A stretch of 64,000 nucleotides of DNA from Stenotrophobium rhamnosiphilum (GTDB lineage: Bacteria; Pseudomonadota; Gammaproteobacteria; Nevskiales; Nevskiaceae), in NCBI RefSeq assembly GCF_003052265.1, contig NZ_QANS01000003.1:1-64000 (forward strand), written 5' to 3'. The notes beneath the pieces are model-generated. The model searched no databases, was not told the origin of the DNA, and saw nothing but the letters and a program-made list of their open reading frames with translations. A program made the translations under genes and the position numbers. Of this stretch, positions 38,087 through 48,400 are shown piece by piece. Each line of letters starts with the position of its first letter. Position 1 is the first letter of the stretch.

Positions 38087-38413
38087 ATGTCCATCACGCT
38101 CTATCGCACACTGCTCTGGTTGCTGGCACTGGGATTCGCTGCCGCCTTCTGCATCATCGCGCTACCCGCCGCGCTGCAAGAAACCAATCCGCTGCGCTTT
38201 GTCACGGATGCTTATGTGAACCCTTACGCCGCGGGCTACGCCACCGACACTTTGACGTGCTGGGCCGTGTTGGCCGTGTGGGTTTGCTATGAGGCCAAGA
38301 CTACGAACATTCGCCACGGCTGGGTCGCGCTGCTGCTTGGTGTCGTACCGGGCGTGGCAACCGGCTTTGCGGCTTATCTGTTGATCCGCTCCAAACAGCA
38401 GGTCGCATCATGA
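38087..38413 (+). CDS. DUF2834-type membrane protein
   Basis: A 108-residue protein with about three transmembrane segments (roughly 5-27, 54-70, 78-98). The PYAAGYATDTLTCWAVLAVWV region fits DUF2834 as I recall it, a short membrane family of unknown function. Its stop overlaps the start of the VOC gene by 4 bases (38410-38413), so the two are probably co-translated. Confidence 0.7.
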   Translation: MSITLYRTLLWLLALGFAAAFCIIALPAALQETNPLRFVTDAYVNPYAAGYATDTLTCWAVLAVWVCYEAKTTNIRHGWVALLLGVVPGVATGFAAYLLIRSKQQVAS

Positions 38414-38775
38414 TTCAGGGCCTGCGCACCGTCATTTACCCCGTCAGCGATTTGGCCGCGGCCAAGGCTTGGTATAACGCCGTACTGGCGATCACGCCTT
38501 ACTTCGACGAGCCCTTTTACGTCGGTTACGCGGTGGGCGGGTTTGAGCTGGGATTGATCCCAGACGGCAAGCCCGGCACCGCAGGTGCGCTCGCGTATTG
38601 GGGCGTGCCCGACGCCGCGGCTGAACTGGCTCGCCTTCAAGGGCTGGGCGCAACCGTGCACGAGGAACTCAAGGACGTTGGTGGTGGCATCAAGGTCACT
38701 GCGGTGCTCGATCCCTTCGGCAATGCATTCGGCATCATCGAAAACCCACATTTCGATCTCAAAGCCGTGCGCTAG
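38410..38775 (+). CDS. VOC (glyoxalase/bleomycin-resistance) family protein
   Basis: A 121-residue single VOC domain: RTVIYPVSDLAAAKAWYNAVL at the N-terminus, a central GALAYWGVPDAAAELARLQ strand-helix, and a C-terminal VLDPFGNAFGIIENP with the typical DPFGN turn. VOC proteins include glyoxalases, dioxygenases and drug-binding proteins; the metal-ligand residues do not allow a choice here. The ATGA overlap with the DUF2834 gene suggests joint expression. Confidence 0.85.
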   Translation: MIQGLRTVIYPVSDLAAAKAWYNAVLAITPYFDEPFYVGYAVGGFELGLIPDGKPGTAGALAYWGVPDAAAELARLQGLGATVHEELKDVGGGIKVTAVLDPFGNAFGIIENPHFDLKAVR

Positions 38776-38835
38776 CTAGGGACTCCAAGGCGCGCAGGCG
38801 TTAAACTTGCGCATCTTTTAGCCAGAAGCACCCCC

Positions 38836-39699
38836 ATGTCCGCCGCACCCGACACGCTCCGCCGCGATTTACGCGAAGCCAGCAAGCTCAACAAGCGCCT
38901 CCGCCGCAACGTCGGCCAAGCGATCATGGACTACAACATGATCGTCGATGGCGATCGCGTGATGGTGTGTCTCTCGGGCGGTAAAGACAGCTACACCATG
39001 CTCGACATGCTGATGCAGCTTCAGCAGAAAGCGCCGGTGAAGTTCGAATTAGTTGCAGTCAACCTCGATCAGAAGCAGCCGAATTTTCCTGAGCATGTAT
39101 TGCCGGAATATCTGAAATCAGTCGGCGTGCCTTTTCACATTCTTGAGCAAGACACTTACTCAGTTGTGAAGCGAGTTATCCCGGAAGGCAAAACCATGTG
39201 CAGCCTGTGCTCGCGCATGCGTCGCGGCGCGCTGTATCGCTACGCCATCGAACAGGGCTTCACCAAAATCGCACTGGGTCATCATCGCGACGACATCATC
39301 GCGACGTTCTTCCTCAATCTATTCCACGGCGGCAAGCTCTCGGCGATGCCGCCGAAGTTGTTGTCAGACGACGGCAAGAACGTTGTCATTCGTCCACTCG
39401 CTTATTGCCGCGAACAAGATCTGCTGGATTACGCTGATCTCAAACAATTCCCGATCATTCCGTGCACGCTCTGCGGCTCGCAAGAAAACCTGCAACGCAA
39501 ACAAGTGCGCAAACAGATGGATGAATGGGAGCGCAACAATCCAGGTCGTTTGGATCAAATCTTTGGCGCGCTCACCAACATCGCGCCATCGCAGCTCGCA
39601 GATCCAAAACTGTTCGACTTCGCCAGTCTCGGTGGCGATCGCAAGGACGCACACAACTGGTTGATGCAGGAAGCATCCTCAGACGAACATGTTCAATAA
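38836..39699 (+). CDS. ttcA: tRNA 2-thiocytidine synthetase TtcA
   Basis: A 287-residue Fe-S-dependent enzyme that thiolates cytidine 32 in tRNA. The PP-loop ATPase motif SGGKDS is at 47-52. Two CxxC pairs, Cys122/Cys125 ([11 protein letters not shown]) and Cys210/Cys213 (PCTLCG), hold the cluster. The GHHRDDI segment is present. Length is standard. The isomerase-like gene that follows overlaps the ttcA stop by 11 bases. Confidence 0.97.
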   Translation: MSAAPDTLRRDLREASKLNKRLRRNVGQAIMDYNMIVDGDRVMVCLSGGKDSYTMLDMLMQLQQKAPVKFELVAVNLDQKQPNFPEHVLPEYLKSVGVPFHILEQDTYSVVKRVIPEGKTMCSLCSRMRRGALYRYAIEQGFTKIALGHHRDDIIATFFLNLFHGGKLSAMPPKLLSDDGKNVVIRPLAYCREQDLLDYADLKQFPIIPCTLCGSQENLQRKQVRKQMDEWERNNPGRLDQIFGALTNIAPSQLADPKLFDFASLGGDRKDAHNWLMQEASSDEHVQ

Positions 39700-40360
39700 A
39701 CCGAACCATCTGTATTACTTTTTCGACTTTCTTTCGCATAACGCATGGCTGGCTTGGCAACGCAGCGCAAAACTCGCCACACAACATGACCTGATTCTGG
39801 AACCCGTGCCTGTCGTATTTGCGGGCCTGCTGAAAGCGCACAACCAAGTCGGCCCCGGCGAAGTTCCAGCAAAACTGCGCTGGATGACATGGAATGTTTT
39901 GCGAAAGTCCAAACAACACGGCATCGCCTTTGCACCGCCGCACACACATCCTTTCAATCCATTAATCGCCTTGCGCGTCAGCTGCTGCGATCTACCGCGC
40001 GCACAACGATTCGATTTGATCACTCGATTGTTCAGCGCCACATGGGCCGAAAGCCGTGCGGTGTCGGAACCTGATGTCGTCAGCGCGGTCATTACTGAAG
40101 CAGGCCTCAACGCCGATGCGCTGATGGCTGAAGCACAGACGGATGCAGTGAAAGCACGACTGCGCGAAAACACCGATGCAGCTATCGCCGCTGGTGTTTT
40201 TGGCGTGCCGACGATGCTCGTGCGTAATGAATTATTCTGGGGTTTCGATGATCTCGAAAATCTAGAAAATTTCTTGGACGGCGCTGATCCGATTGGTAGC
40301 GATAAAGAGATTTACGCTGGCTGGTTCAATTTGCGTGCAAGCGCACAGAGGAAAAGATGA
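39689..40360 (+). CDS. DsbA-fold 2-hydroxychromene-2-carboxylate isomerase-like protein
   Basis: A 223-residue thioredoxin-fold (GST-kappa/DsbA) protein of the 2-hydroxychromene-2-carboxylate isomerase family. The N-terminal strand-turn [17 protein letters not shown] has the Ser in place of the DsbA Cys-x-x-Cys, and the C-terminal [26 protein letters not shown] contains the family cis-Pro loop (GVPT). Homologues isomerise aromatic intermediates or act as glutathione enzymes; the real substrate cannot be assigned, since no aromatic-degradation genes are nearby. It overlaps ttcA upstream and the TraB-VOC gene downstream (4 bases), which suggests a three-gene operon. Confidence 0.85.
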   Translation: MFNKPNHLYYFFDFLSHNAWLAWQRSAKLATQHDLILEPVPVVFAGLLKAHNQVGPGEVPAKLRWMTWNVLRKSKQHGIAFAPPHTHPFNPLIALRVSCCDLPRAQRFDLITRLFSATWAESRAVSEPDVVSAVITEAGLNADALMAEAQTDAVKARLRENTDAAIAAGVFGVPTMLVRNELFWGFDDLENLENFLDGADPIGSDKEIYAGWFNLRASAQRKR

Positions 40361-41715
40361 AACATTTACTCTCGTGTCTGCTGACTGGCCTGCTGCTTTG
40401 CAGCGCTGGCGCAAGCTGGGCGGCGAGCGACGCGCCCTTCCTTTGGGAAATCCAGGGCGCTAAGGCCAAGCATTATTTAATGGGCTCGGTGCACTTATTG
40501 CCTGCGTCGACGCAGCCACTGCCCGCTGCGCTGGAGAATGCTTACAGCAAGGCCAGTGGCGTTGCGTTTGAAAGTGATCTGGCCACACTCGGCGAGCCGC
40601 AATCACAGATGGCGATGTTCAATGCCGCTGCTGCACCCAATGGCCTGCGCTCACTGATCAGCAAAGAAGTTTACGAACGCCTACAGAAAGGCGCGCGCGA
40701 TCTGAACATGCCGCTGGCCGATACCTGTGAACCATATAAGCCATGGTTCTGCGCGATCACGATGGAAATTTTTGCTTTCCAACGCGCTGGCTTCAAAGCT
40801 GAATTCGGCCTTGATCAGTTCTTTTTCACGCGCGCACTTAAAGACGGCAAGCCGATACGCTGGCTGGAAGAACCACAAGCGCAAATTGATCTGTTCGCAA
40901 AAATGCCTGACAAACTCGGCGAGCAATTTCTTATTAGCACGCTCGAAGAACAAGGCGATGCCGATCAAAATCCAGAAGGCCTGCTGCGCACTTGGCGCGA
41001 TGGCGATTTGACCGAACTCGAAAAGCTCGCACGTGAGATGAAAACGCACCAGCCACAGGCGTATGCGCGTTTATTGTCTGATCGCAATCGCGCATGGATG
41101 CCCAAGCTCGAAAAGATTTTGGCCAGCGACAAAGTTCAGCTCATCATTGTGGGCGCTGCACACAATGCGGGCCCCGACGGCTTACTCGCACTGCTGAAAG
41201 CCAAAGGCTATGACGTTCGTGCAGTTAGCACCGAGGCCAGCAAAGCTGAGCCGGCGCGTACGCCTGCAACGCGTGCAGCTTGGCTGGTGCCAACGCTGAA
41301 TGCGCGTGATGGTGACGCTGCTTATGCTTTCTATCAAAAAGCATTTGGCTTCGAAGCCGGCGCGCAAACGCGCGATGACAAAGGCAAGCTCACACGCGGC
41401 GAACTCAAGTATCACGATGCAGTGATTTTGCTCACACCTGAAAACAGCAAACGCGCATCGCCAGTCACCAGTAAATCTGCCGCGCCTTCACCGATCACGC
41501 TTTATGTCGACAATCTGGATGCGGCTATCGCACGCGCCAAAAAAGCTGGCGCAGAAATTGTTGAGGCTGCCGCTGATCAAGCGTGGGGAGAACGCAATGC
41601 GCTGCTGCGCGATCCTGATGGTTATCTCTGGACGCTAACGATGCCCATACCGCCAAAGACCGTCTCGCTGCGAGTTAACCCGCCAACGCAAAGTTATTCC
41701 GACCCGCGTTCTTAA
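40357..41715 (+). CDS. TraB/GumN-type protein fused to a VOC domain
   Basis: A 452-residue two-part protein. After a signal peptide (LLSCLLTGLLLCSAGASWAA, cleaved near residue 22), residues about 25-285 match the TraB/GumN family: FLWEIQGAKAKHYLMGSVHLLP near the start, RWLEEPQAQIDLFAKMP, and VQLIIVGAAHNAGPDGLLALLKAKGYDV near the end. TraB-type proteins have conserved Glu and His residues proposed to form a metalloprotease-like centre. Residues about 303-430 form a VOC domain (NARDGDAAYAFYQKAFGFE, then AWGERNALLRDPDGYLWTL). No frameshift or stop separates the two. The 3' end overlaps the convergent diguanylate cyclase gene by 41 bases (41675-41715). Confidence 0.85.
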   Translation: MKHLLSCLLTGLLLCSAGASWAASDAPFLWEIQGAKAKHYLMGSVHLLPASTQPLPAALENAYSKASGVAFESDLATLGEPQSQMAMFNAAAAPNGLRSLISKEVYERLQKGARDLNMPLADTCEPYKPWFCAITMEIFAFQRAGFKAEFGLDQFFFTRALKDGKPIRWLEEPQAQIDLFAKMPDKLGEQFLISTLEEQGDADQNPEGLLRTWRDGDLTELEKLAREMKTHQPQAYARLLSDRNRAWMPKLEKILASDKVQLIIVGAAHNAGPDGLLALLKAKGYDVRAVSTEASKAEPARTPATRAAWLVPTLNARDGDAAYAFYQKAFGFEAGAQTRDDKGKLTRGELKYHDAVILLTPENSKRASPVTSKSAAPSPITLYVDNLDAAIARAKKAGAEIVEAAADQAWGERNALLRDPDGYLWTLTMPIPPKTVSLRVNPPTQSYSDPRS

Positions 41716-43192
41716 CCTGATACAGCATTTCATCTGCTGTTCGGTAAGCCGTTCCAAAAGATTCATTCGGCCCGACAACTGCAGCGCCGATGCTGCAGGT
41801 CAGCACGCCACGATCGGCGTTGCGATTTTCGATTTTCATTTCTGCGATGGCTTGCACCAGTTCCGCCAACCGCGCGCGCGCGTTTTCTGCATCGCAGTCA
41901 TAAAGCAGCAGCGCAAACTCTTCGCCACCCAGTCGCGCTGACATATCCAGCGAGCGGCGAGCGAACTGCGCAAGCGTCAATGCAATCTCAGCCAAAGCAC
42001 CGTCGCCATAGTCGTGGCCGTAATCGTCGTTGAGCTTTTTGAAGTGATCAAGATCGAGCACGGCAAGCACGAGCTGTTTTTTCTCGCTGCGCGCCAATGC
42101 TCGTGTCACGCGCTCATAGTGATCTTCAAATGCACGACGATTGGGCAAGCCGGTTAAGGAATCGCGATAAGCCATCAATTGCAGCAGTACATTGGCTGCC
42201 CATTGCCGCCGCGATGACAGCTTCGACCAGATAGCAGCCATCATCACAATGGTTAACAGCAGAACTTCTAGCAGCCAGCCTGTCGGCCCACGCGTGCGGA
42301 CTTCATCTGGCCACCGCATCGCTTCGTAAATCAAAACCCAAAAGTACAAAGCAATTAAGGCGACATTAAAGATGTTGCGCAGTCGCACTTGGCGGGGATT
42401 CTGTAAGGGAATTTTCTGCAGAAATGCGCCAAGTAGCAGCAGCGCTAACAACATCAGATTGATGGTCCACGCGACGACACCATCGATCTCAGAGCCTTTG
42501 CCCCACCAAAATGGCTCTGACGCCAAGATCAAAAAATAGATCGCGATAAATAGAAAATTCAGGCTCACGCGCAAGCGTGCCATCGCGATGACGGCGACAG
42601 GCACTAAGACGGAAATGGATGGCTCAACTGAATAGCCAAGCTGTTCCGCCTGCTGTCGAACGATCTCAACAAAGACCGCCTCAAATACCAGCGCAGCAAT
42701 CAGCAGCCATTCTGCAAAGTCCGAGGCTAGATAGCGCACCTGCACAAAGGTGACCGCGGCAAACAATGGGACGATCAGACCAAGCGATGCGATAGTCATC
42801 AGCTCTTGGCTTTGTTTTGGAATGCCGAGCACAGACACCCAAAGCGGAATGGTGAGGTATACCACCGCCGTCATCAGCACCAAGCTGATTCGCGCAGCGC
42901 GGCTGCTTTCACGAACGTAGTTTTGGAACATGCGCTCGATGCGCGAAGGGAAGGTGTATTGCCGCGATGAGCCCGCAGCTATTTGACCCAGCTTTTGGGC
43001 CTCTTCAGCCGTCAACTCAATTTCGCCAATGCGACGAGTCGTGGATTTGAATCCGAGCAAGCTCAGTGTGGCGCGATGCAAACGCGCCAAGCGCCCAAGC
43101 AGTACAAGGTCGCCACTCACGCTTTTGTCTCTGTAGCACAGACAACAATTTTGACCCGCCGAGCAATCTCGGCAGTCAGCATCAGGGCGCAT
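41675..43192 (-). CDS. Membrane-bound diguanylate cyclase (GGDEF)
   Basis: A 505-residue c-di-GMP synthase. A transmembrane region (about 95-330, some 6-7 helices) precedes a GGDEF domain (about 340-505). The active site reads GGEEF at 422-426, and an RxxD inhibitory site (RSLD, 413-416) lies five residues before it, so product inhibition is likely. The N-terminus carries five cysteines in 13 residues (C7, C10, C16, C17, C19), which could bind a metal or heme. That depends on the start at 43192 being right; later in-frame starts would remove the cluster. The 3' end overlaps the convergent TraB-VOC gene. Confidence 0.88.
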   Translation of the reverse strand: MRPDADCRDCSAGQNCCLCYRDKSVSGDLVLLGRLARLHRATLSLLGFKSTTRRIGEIELTAEEAQKLGQIAAGSSRQYTFPSRIERMFQNYVRESSRAARISLVLMTAVVYLTIPLWVSVLGIPKQSQELMTIASLGLIVPLFAAVTFVQVRYLASDFAEWLLIAALVFEAVFVEIVRQQAEQLGYSVEPSISVLVPVAVIAMARLRVSLNFLFIAIYFLILASEPFWWGKGSEIDGVVAWTINLMLLALLLLGAFLQKIPLQNPRQVRLRNIFNVALIALYFWVLIYEAMRWPDEVRTRGPTGWLLEVLLLTIVMMAAIWSKLSSRRQWAANVLLQLMAYRDSLTGLPNRRAFEDHYERVTRALARSEKKQLVLAVLDLDHFKKLNDDYGHDYGDGALAEIALTLAQFARRSLDMSARLGGEEFALLLYDCDAENARARLAELVQAIAEMKIENRNADRGVLTCSIGAAVVGPNESFGTAYRTADEMLYQVKNAGRNNFALAG

Positions 43193-43684
43193 CGAAGAGA
43201 AGTGTCAGGCGCGTGGCTGGCGCTTGGCATTGTCGAATCCATTTGAACTGCCGCCATGATACGGAAATTCCCTACAAATCGGGGCGTTGTAGGCCGCTCA
43301 AGCCTGAGTTCTACCTCGGCAATCGAGCGCGTCACTACGTCCTAAACGCTTTTTGAGCGTGCGTTCTTTAATGCTTACTAAATAATCTATATTATATATT
43401 TAATAACAATCGTAATTCGCGAATTTGCGCGCACGTGCGAGTCGCAAAAGTAACCCGCGGATTCAATTTGAACCACCCATACGTCAGCACGTCTGATGAT
43501 CTGGAATCACTGATGCGATGTGTGGCTCCACAAACGTTTAAAACAATCATCGCGAACATCTCCTCATCGATTGCAAACGCTTCTACAGACGAATCACTGC
43601 GACCCTCGGAAAAGACTGACTACAAATGCTAGGTGTGAAATCAAAAATAGGGCGGCAGTATTCACGGTTGCTAGAATGTACCTA
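43193..43684. promoter_or_regulatory. Divergent control region between the diguanylate cyclase gene and tamA
   Basis: About 490 bp without a convincing gene. An AT-rich core at 43368-43415 contains TTACTAAATA (43375-43384), also seen upstream of smg and of trkA. A 65-codon open frame (43435-43632) has no recognisable content and I do not call it. Promoters for both flanking genes are expected here. Confidence 0.55.
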
Positions 43685-45406
43685 ATGAAAATGCGATCAC
43701 TTGCCTTGCTGTTTTTCGTCGTCACAACCCCCGCGTGGGCGGATGTAGACGTCAAAATCAGCGGCCTGGAAGGCGAAGAACTCGCCAACGTCGAGCAACG
43801 CCTCGCAATCAAAACCCTGGCAAACCGCGACGACTTCGATCAGTTGCTGGTTGAGCGCTTACATCAGCAGTCGGAAAACGATATCCGCAGCGCCTTGCAG
43901 CCGTTTGGCTATTACACCCCTGTGATTACCAGCGCACTTAGCGGCGGCCCCAAAAAATGGAAGGCGAGCTACGACGTTCAACTCGGCCCACGCACGCGTA
44001 TCCGCAAGGTTGATATCGCGGTTGATGGCGAGGCTGCGGATTTTCCAGCGATACGCGAGCGACTCGCAAAAATGCCGGTGCACGAAGGTGACGCGCTTCT
44101 GCACAACAATTACGAAATCGCAAAAGCTCAATTGTTACAGGCCGCGTATGCAGGCGGTTTTCTCGATGCGCGCTACACCACTAGTGAACTGCGCGTTGAA
44201 CCTGAAGTGCAAGCCGCGGACATTGAACTCAAACTCAGCAGCGGGCCGCGATTTTTCATCGGCCCCATTCGCATTGAACAAGAAGGCCTAGACCCAGCGC
44301 TTGTCGCGCGCTACATCACCATTCGCGAAGGCGAGCCGTTCGATCCGCAGAAAGTTTTGAAAACGCAGTTTGCACTGACCGATTTGGGTTATTTCCAAAC
44401 CGTTTCGATTGAGCCATTGCGCAAAGAAGAAGTGAATCGTCACATCCCCATCGTCATTCACACGTCTCCACGCCCCAAAGCGCGTTACCAATTTGGTGGC
44501 GGCTACGGCACCGACACTGGCCCCCGCATTTCTGCTGGGCTGGATCTGCGCAGGCTGAATGACGACGGCCATAAGTTCAGCAGCACGCTACGCTTATCCA
44601 AGATTCAAAGTGCACTCACCAATGAGTACCGCATTCCGCTAGGCAGTTCGCCGATTGATAGCCTTAGCTTTACCGCAGCAGCTGCGTACGAAGTTTTGCC
44701 AGATGGTGACGACACCAAATACACCTTTGGCGCCAGCCTGAATCGCTCGCCCGGAAAATGGCAGCGTCGAATTTATTTTGATCTGATTCACGAGCGCACC
44801 AATCTCGACGACGCGCCGACAGCCTCCAACTTATTTATGCCGGGCATCTCGTTCACGCGCGGCGAATACGATGATCCGATCCATACGCGTCGTGGCTGGT
44901 TTGGATTTATCGACGTGCATGGCGCCGATAAAAAAGCTTTTTCTACAGCAACCTTCGTACAGGTCCACGGCATTCTCCGTGGCGCCTATCCATTGGGCAG
45001 CCGCTTCACCTTGTTTGCTCGCGCCGAGATGGGCGCCAGCTTCACACCTGACTTTCAAGACTTACCGCCTAGCCAACGTTACTTTGCGGGTGGCGATCAA
45101 AGCGTGCGCGGTTATTCCTATCAATCGATCGGCCCGCGCAATATGGCAGGTGACGTAGTCGGCGGAAAATATCTCAGCGTATTTAGCATCGAACCCGACT
45201 ATCGCGTAACCCAAAACTGGAGCGCGGCGGTGTTCTACGATCTGGGCGGTGTTGATGATGATCCAGCACCGAAACTATTAGGTGGCGTCGGCGCGGGCGT
45301 ACGTTATCGCGCGCCATTCGGCGAAGTCCGCGTTGATCTGGCGCATCCGCTGCAAGGTGATGATAGCGGCGTGCGTCTGCATATCGGCGTGAGAGTCGGA
45401 CTATGA
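43685..45406 (+). CDS. tamA: Translocation and assembly module outer-membrane protein TamA
   Basis: A 573-residue Omp85-superfamily protein of the outer membrane that works with TamB in autotransporter assembly and lipid transport. The start at 43685 gives a signal peptide (MKMRSLALLFFVVTTPAWA). Three POTRA-like repeats (about 20-260) are followed by a beta-barrel with the family pieces FGGGYGTDTGPRISAGLD, DGHKFSSTLRLSK and the conserved loop motif RYFAGGDQSVRGYSYQSIG, ending IGVRVGL. The frame is open further upstream (to 43520), but that part has no signal or POTRA features. The stop overlaps the tamB start by 4 bases. Confidence 0.94.
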   Translation: MKMRSLALLFFVVTTPAWADVDVKISGLEGEELANVEQRLAIKTLANRDDFDQLLVERLHQQSENDIRSALQPFGYYTPVITSALSGGPKKWKASYDVQLGPRTRIRKVDIAVDGEAADFPAIRERLAKMPVHEGDALLHNNYEIAKAQLLQAAYAGGFLDARYTTSELRVEPEVQAADIELKLSSGPRFFIGPIRIEQEGLDPALVARYITIREGEPFDPQKVLKTQFALTDLGYFQTVSIEPLRKEEVNRHIPIVIHTSPRPKARYQFGGGYGTDTGPRISAGLDLRRLNDDGHKFSSTLRLSKIQSALTNEYRIPLGSSPIDSLSFTAAAAYEVLPDGDDTKYTFGASLNRSPGKWQRRIYFDLIHERTNLDDAPTASNLFMPGISFTRGEYDDPIHTRRGWFGFIDVHGADKKAFSTATFVQVHGILRGAYPLGSRFTLFARAEMGASFTPDFQDLPPSQRYFAGGDQSVRGYSYQSIGPRNMAGDVVGGKYLSVFSIEPDYRVTQNWSAAVFYDLGGVDDDPAPKLLGGVGAGVRYRAPFGEVRVDLAHPLQGDDSGVRLHIGVRVGL

Positions 45407-48400
45407 TCCGCAGCCTCGGACGCATCAGCGCTGTTCTACTGAAAATTGTTTTTGGCTTAACCATCGGCGCAGTGATTCTGCTGTTGGTGACAACGACAGG
45501 TCTGCGCGTCGGCCTTGATCTCGCCAGTGCATTGACCGATCAATCCATCCGCTACACCGAAGCCTCAGGCCGACTGCTTGGGCACGTTGAACTGCGCGGT
45601 TTCGTCTACGAAGATCTATACGTCAAAGTCGATATCGATCACGCAAAGCTCGCGTTGATGATGCCCAGCCTGCTGATTGGCCGACTACAGGTCCGTGAGC
45701 TTGATGCAGGCGACATCAAAATTGCGATCAAGCATGCGCCGAAGAAAGAACCCAGCGAACCTTTTACCCAATTACCATTTCCGCTAATCATTGATAACGC
45801 GGCTATTGCACGTCTGCGTTTGCAATCCACGCCAGAATCTTCATGGCTGGATTTCAATAAAGTTGAACTCAGCGCAGCGTGGTTTGACGACATCGTCGAC
45901 ATTGATCATCTCGCTACCGATTTCATGATGTTCGGTCCGATCAAAGCGAACGGACGTTTACAGTTTTTGCCAGACGGCCTCCGCATTGAAGACACCGCAC
46001 TACACGGCCCCGGTGATTTCACTCTCAATATGTTGATCGGCTACGAAGATCACTTTGAAGCCGATGCCGAATGGACACGCCTGCAATGGCCTCCGTCAGG
46101 CGAGGCGATGGTGACCAGCAAGAAAGGCCACCTGCGTGCCGCTGGCTCTTGGGAAAACTACGAATACGCGCTGAGCAGCGTCTTACGTGTTCAAGGCGTA
46201 GATATGGATGCCGTGGCGCAAGGCAAGGGTAGTCTCGAAGCGCTAGATGTGGCGTCACTCAAAGCCAAATTGCTGGCAGGCGAAGTCAACGCGCGTGGCC
46301 GCGTGCAGTGGTCGCCGCAAATACGCATAGACGCAGAAGGCAAAGCCACTGACTTGAATCCGGCTGTACTAGCCAAAGAATGGCCGGGCAAAATTGGCGG
46401 GCAATTCAAGATCGCAACGGTTTTCCCGAATGACCAACCTTTGGTGAAGTTCGATGCAGACCTGCGCAACTCGCGTCTGCGTAACTATCCCTTCAATCTT
46501 GAAGCGCATGGCAGTTGGCGTGAAGACGCGCTACAACTCGACGATGCACTGCTGCAGTCAGGTGCCAGCACATTGCATGCAAGCGGTCGCGCATTGCCAC
46601 CTTTCGATATCAGCGCGCAATTACGCAGTCCGGATCTCGGACAGTTTTGGCCCGGCTTGCGTGGCCGCGCCAATCTCGATGGAAAACTTCGCGGCACACT
46701 TGAAACACCAACGCTGAGTGCGCACGGCCAAGCCGATGCTGTCGGCTGGCAAACGTATAGCGCACGTCTGATCAAATTGGATGCGGAGCTTGATGCGCGC
46801 GGTTCATCGATGCTGGATTTCAAAACCACTGAGTTGCAAATCGGCGATATCACTTCATCCGTGCACTTGCGCGGCACTGGCACTGTCAATCAACACACGC
46901 TAGATCTGGATGTGAACAGCAAGCCGATTAATTTTCATCTCGGCGCCAGCGGCGCACTCAATCTTAAAAACCGTAGCTGGCAAGGTCAGATCAGTGAAGG
47001 CAAGCTCGCACCTGCGCAACTCGGTGCATGGACGCTGGAAGACCCCGCAGAACTTTTTACCAATCTCGACGGCGTCACGTTAGAGCCTGCGTGCTGGGAT
47101 AGCGGGGACAGCCGCGCCTGCTTCAAGATTGTGAAAGCTGCACAAGGCGAAATGGGCTTTGCCTTCCGCGTTCAAGATTTTGCCTTGGCTTATTTCAAAC
47201 CTTTCATGCCGACAGGCTGGACGCTGGATGGAAAGGTGAGCGGCACCGGCGATTTATTGAGCCGCAGCATCAACACCGCACACATTGATATCGCCACAAC
47301 CGAAGGGCGACTCGGCGTTGGTGATCGCTCAGTGCTGAATTTCAAACCCAGCAGCATCAAACTGTTTGGGCAAGATGGATCACTGATCTCAACCGTCGAC
47401 ATGCCGCTGGAACACGGCGCAGTATCGATGAACGCAACGTTAGCGCCCGGCGAAGATTTTGGCGCTCGCGCACTTTCCGGCCAAATTAATTTGGATCTTC
47501 CTGATCTTGGTTGGCTGCGTTTGCTAACACGCGAGATCGATAACGCTACCGGTCATCTGCAAGGCCAGTTACAACTCGCCGGAACCGTTAGTGATCCTGC
47601 ATTTAACGGCAGCGTGCAGCTCGACAAGGGCAAATTGCGACTGACGACGCCGGGCATTGAATTGTCACCGTTGAATCTGAAAATTACCGGCAACAGCGAC
47701 GGCAAGTTGATCCTGAATGCAGACGCAATGTCTGGCGGTGGCACACTCACAGTGCTTGGCACGCTAGACGCCAAGGCAGAAAAAACCACGCTGCACTTCG
47801 ACGTGAAAGGCGACAAATTCCAAGCGCTGAATATTCCTGATGCGCGCGTCTGGGTTGCACCAGATTTGAAGATTGATGTGGTCGGCCGCAAGGTTGATGT
47901 CACTGGCGATGTGTTGGTGCCGAAAGCTGAGATCACACCAACTTCGTTTGATAGCGGCGTGGGCCCCAGTAGCGATCAAGTGATCGTGACATCGCAAGGC
48001 AAGCCAGCAACAGATAGTCCGTGGCTGATCAGCGCCAACGTCAATCTCAAGCTCGGCGATAAAGTCAGCTTCAATGGCTTCGGCTTGAAAGCGCCGCTCA
48101 CTGGCTCGATCACCGCTATCGAAGAGCCCGGCCGATTCACCACAGGTCGCGGATCGATTGATCTTGAAGGCGGGCGTTACAAAGCCTACGGCCAAGATCT
48201 GACAATCACGACAGGTCGACTGATTTTTGACGGCGGTCCGATCACACAGCCTGCAGTTGAAATTCGTGCTGAGCGCAAACCAACTGACGAAATCACCGTC
48301 GGTGTTTACGTGCGCGGCACGCTCGATGCGCCGCAGTTCAGTCTCTATTCGACGCCGACCATGCCGCAGGAGCGCCAGCTGTCATGGTTAGTACTGGGCC

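Noticed and set aside
43435-43632. 65-codon frame in the tamA upstream region
   Set aside because: No recognisable content, no good ribosome-binding site, and it lies in the divergent promoter region.
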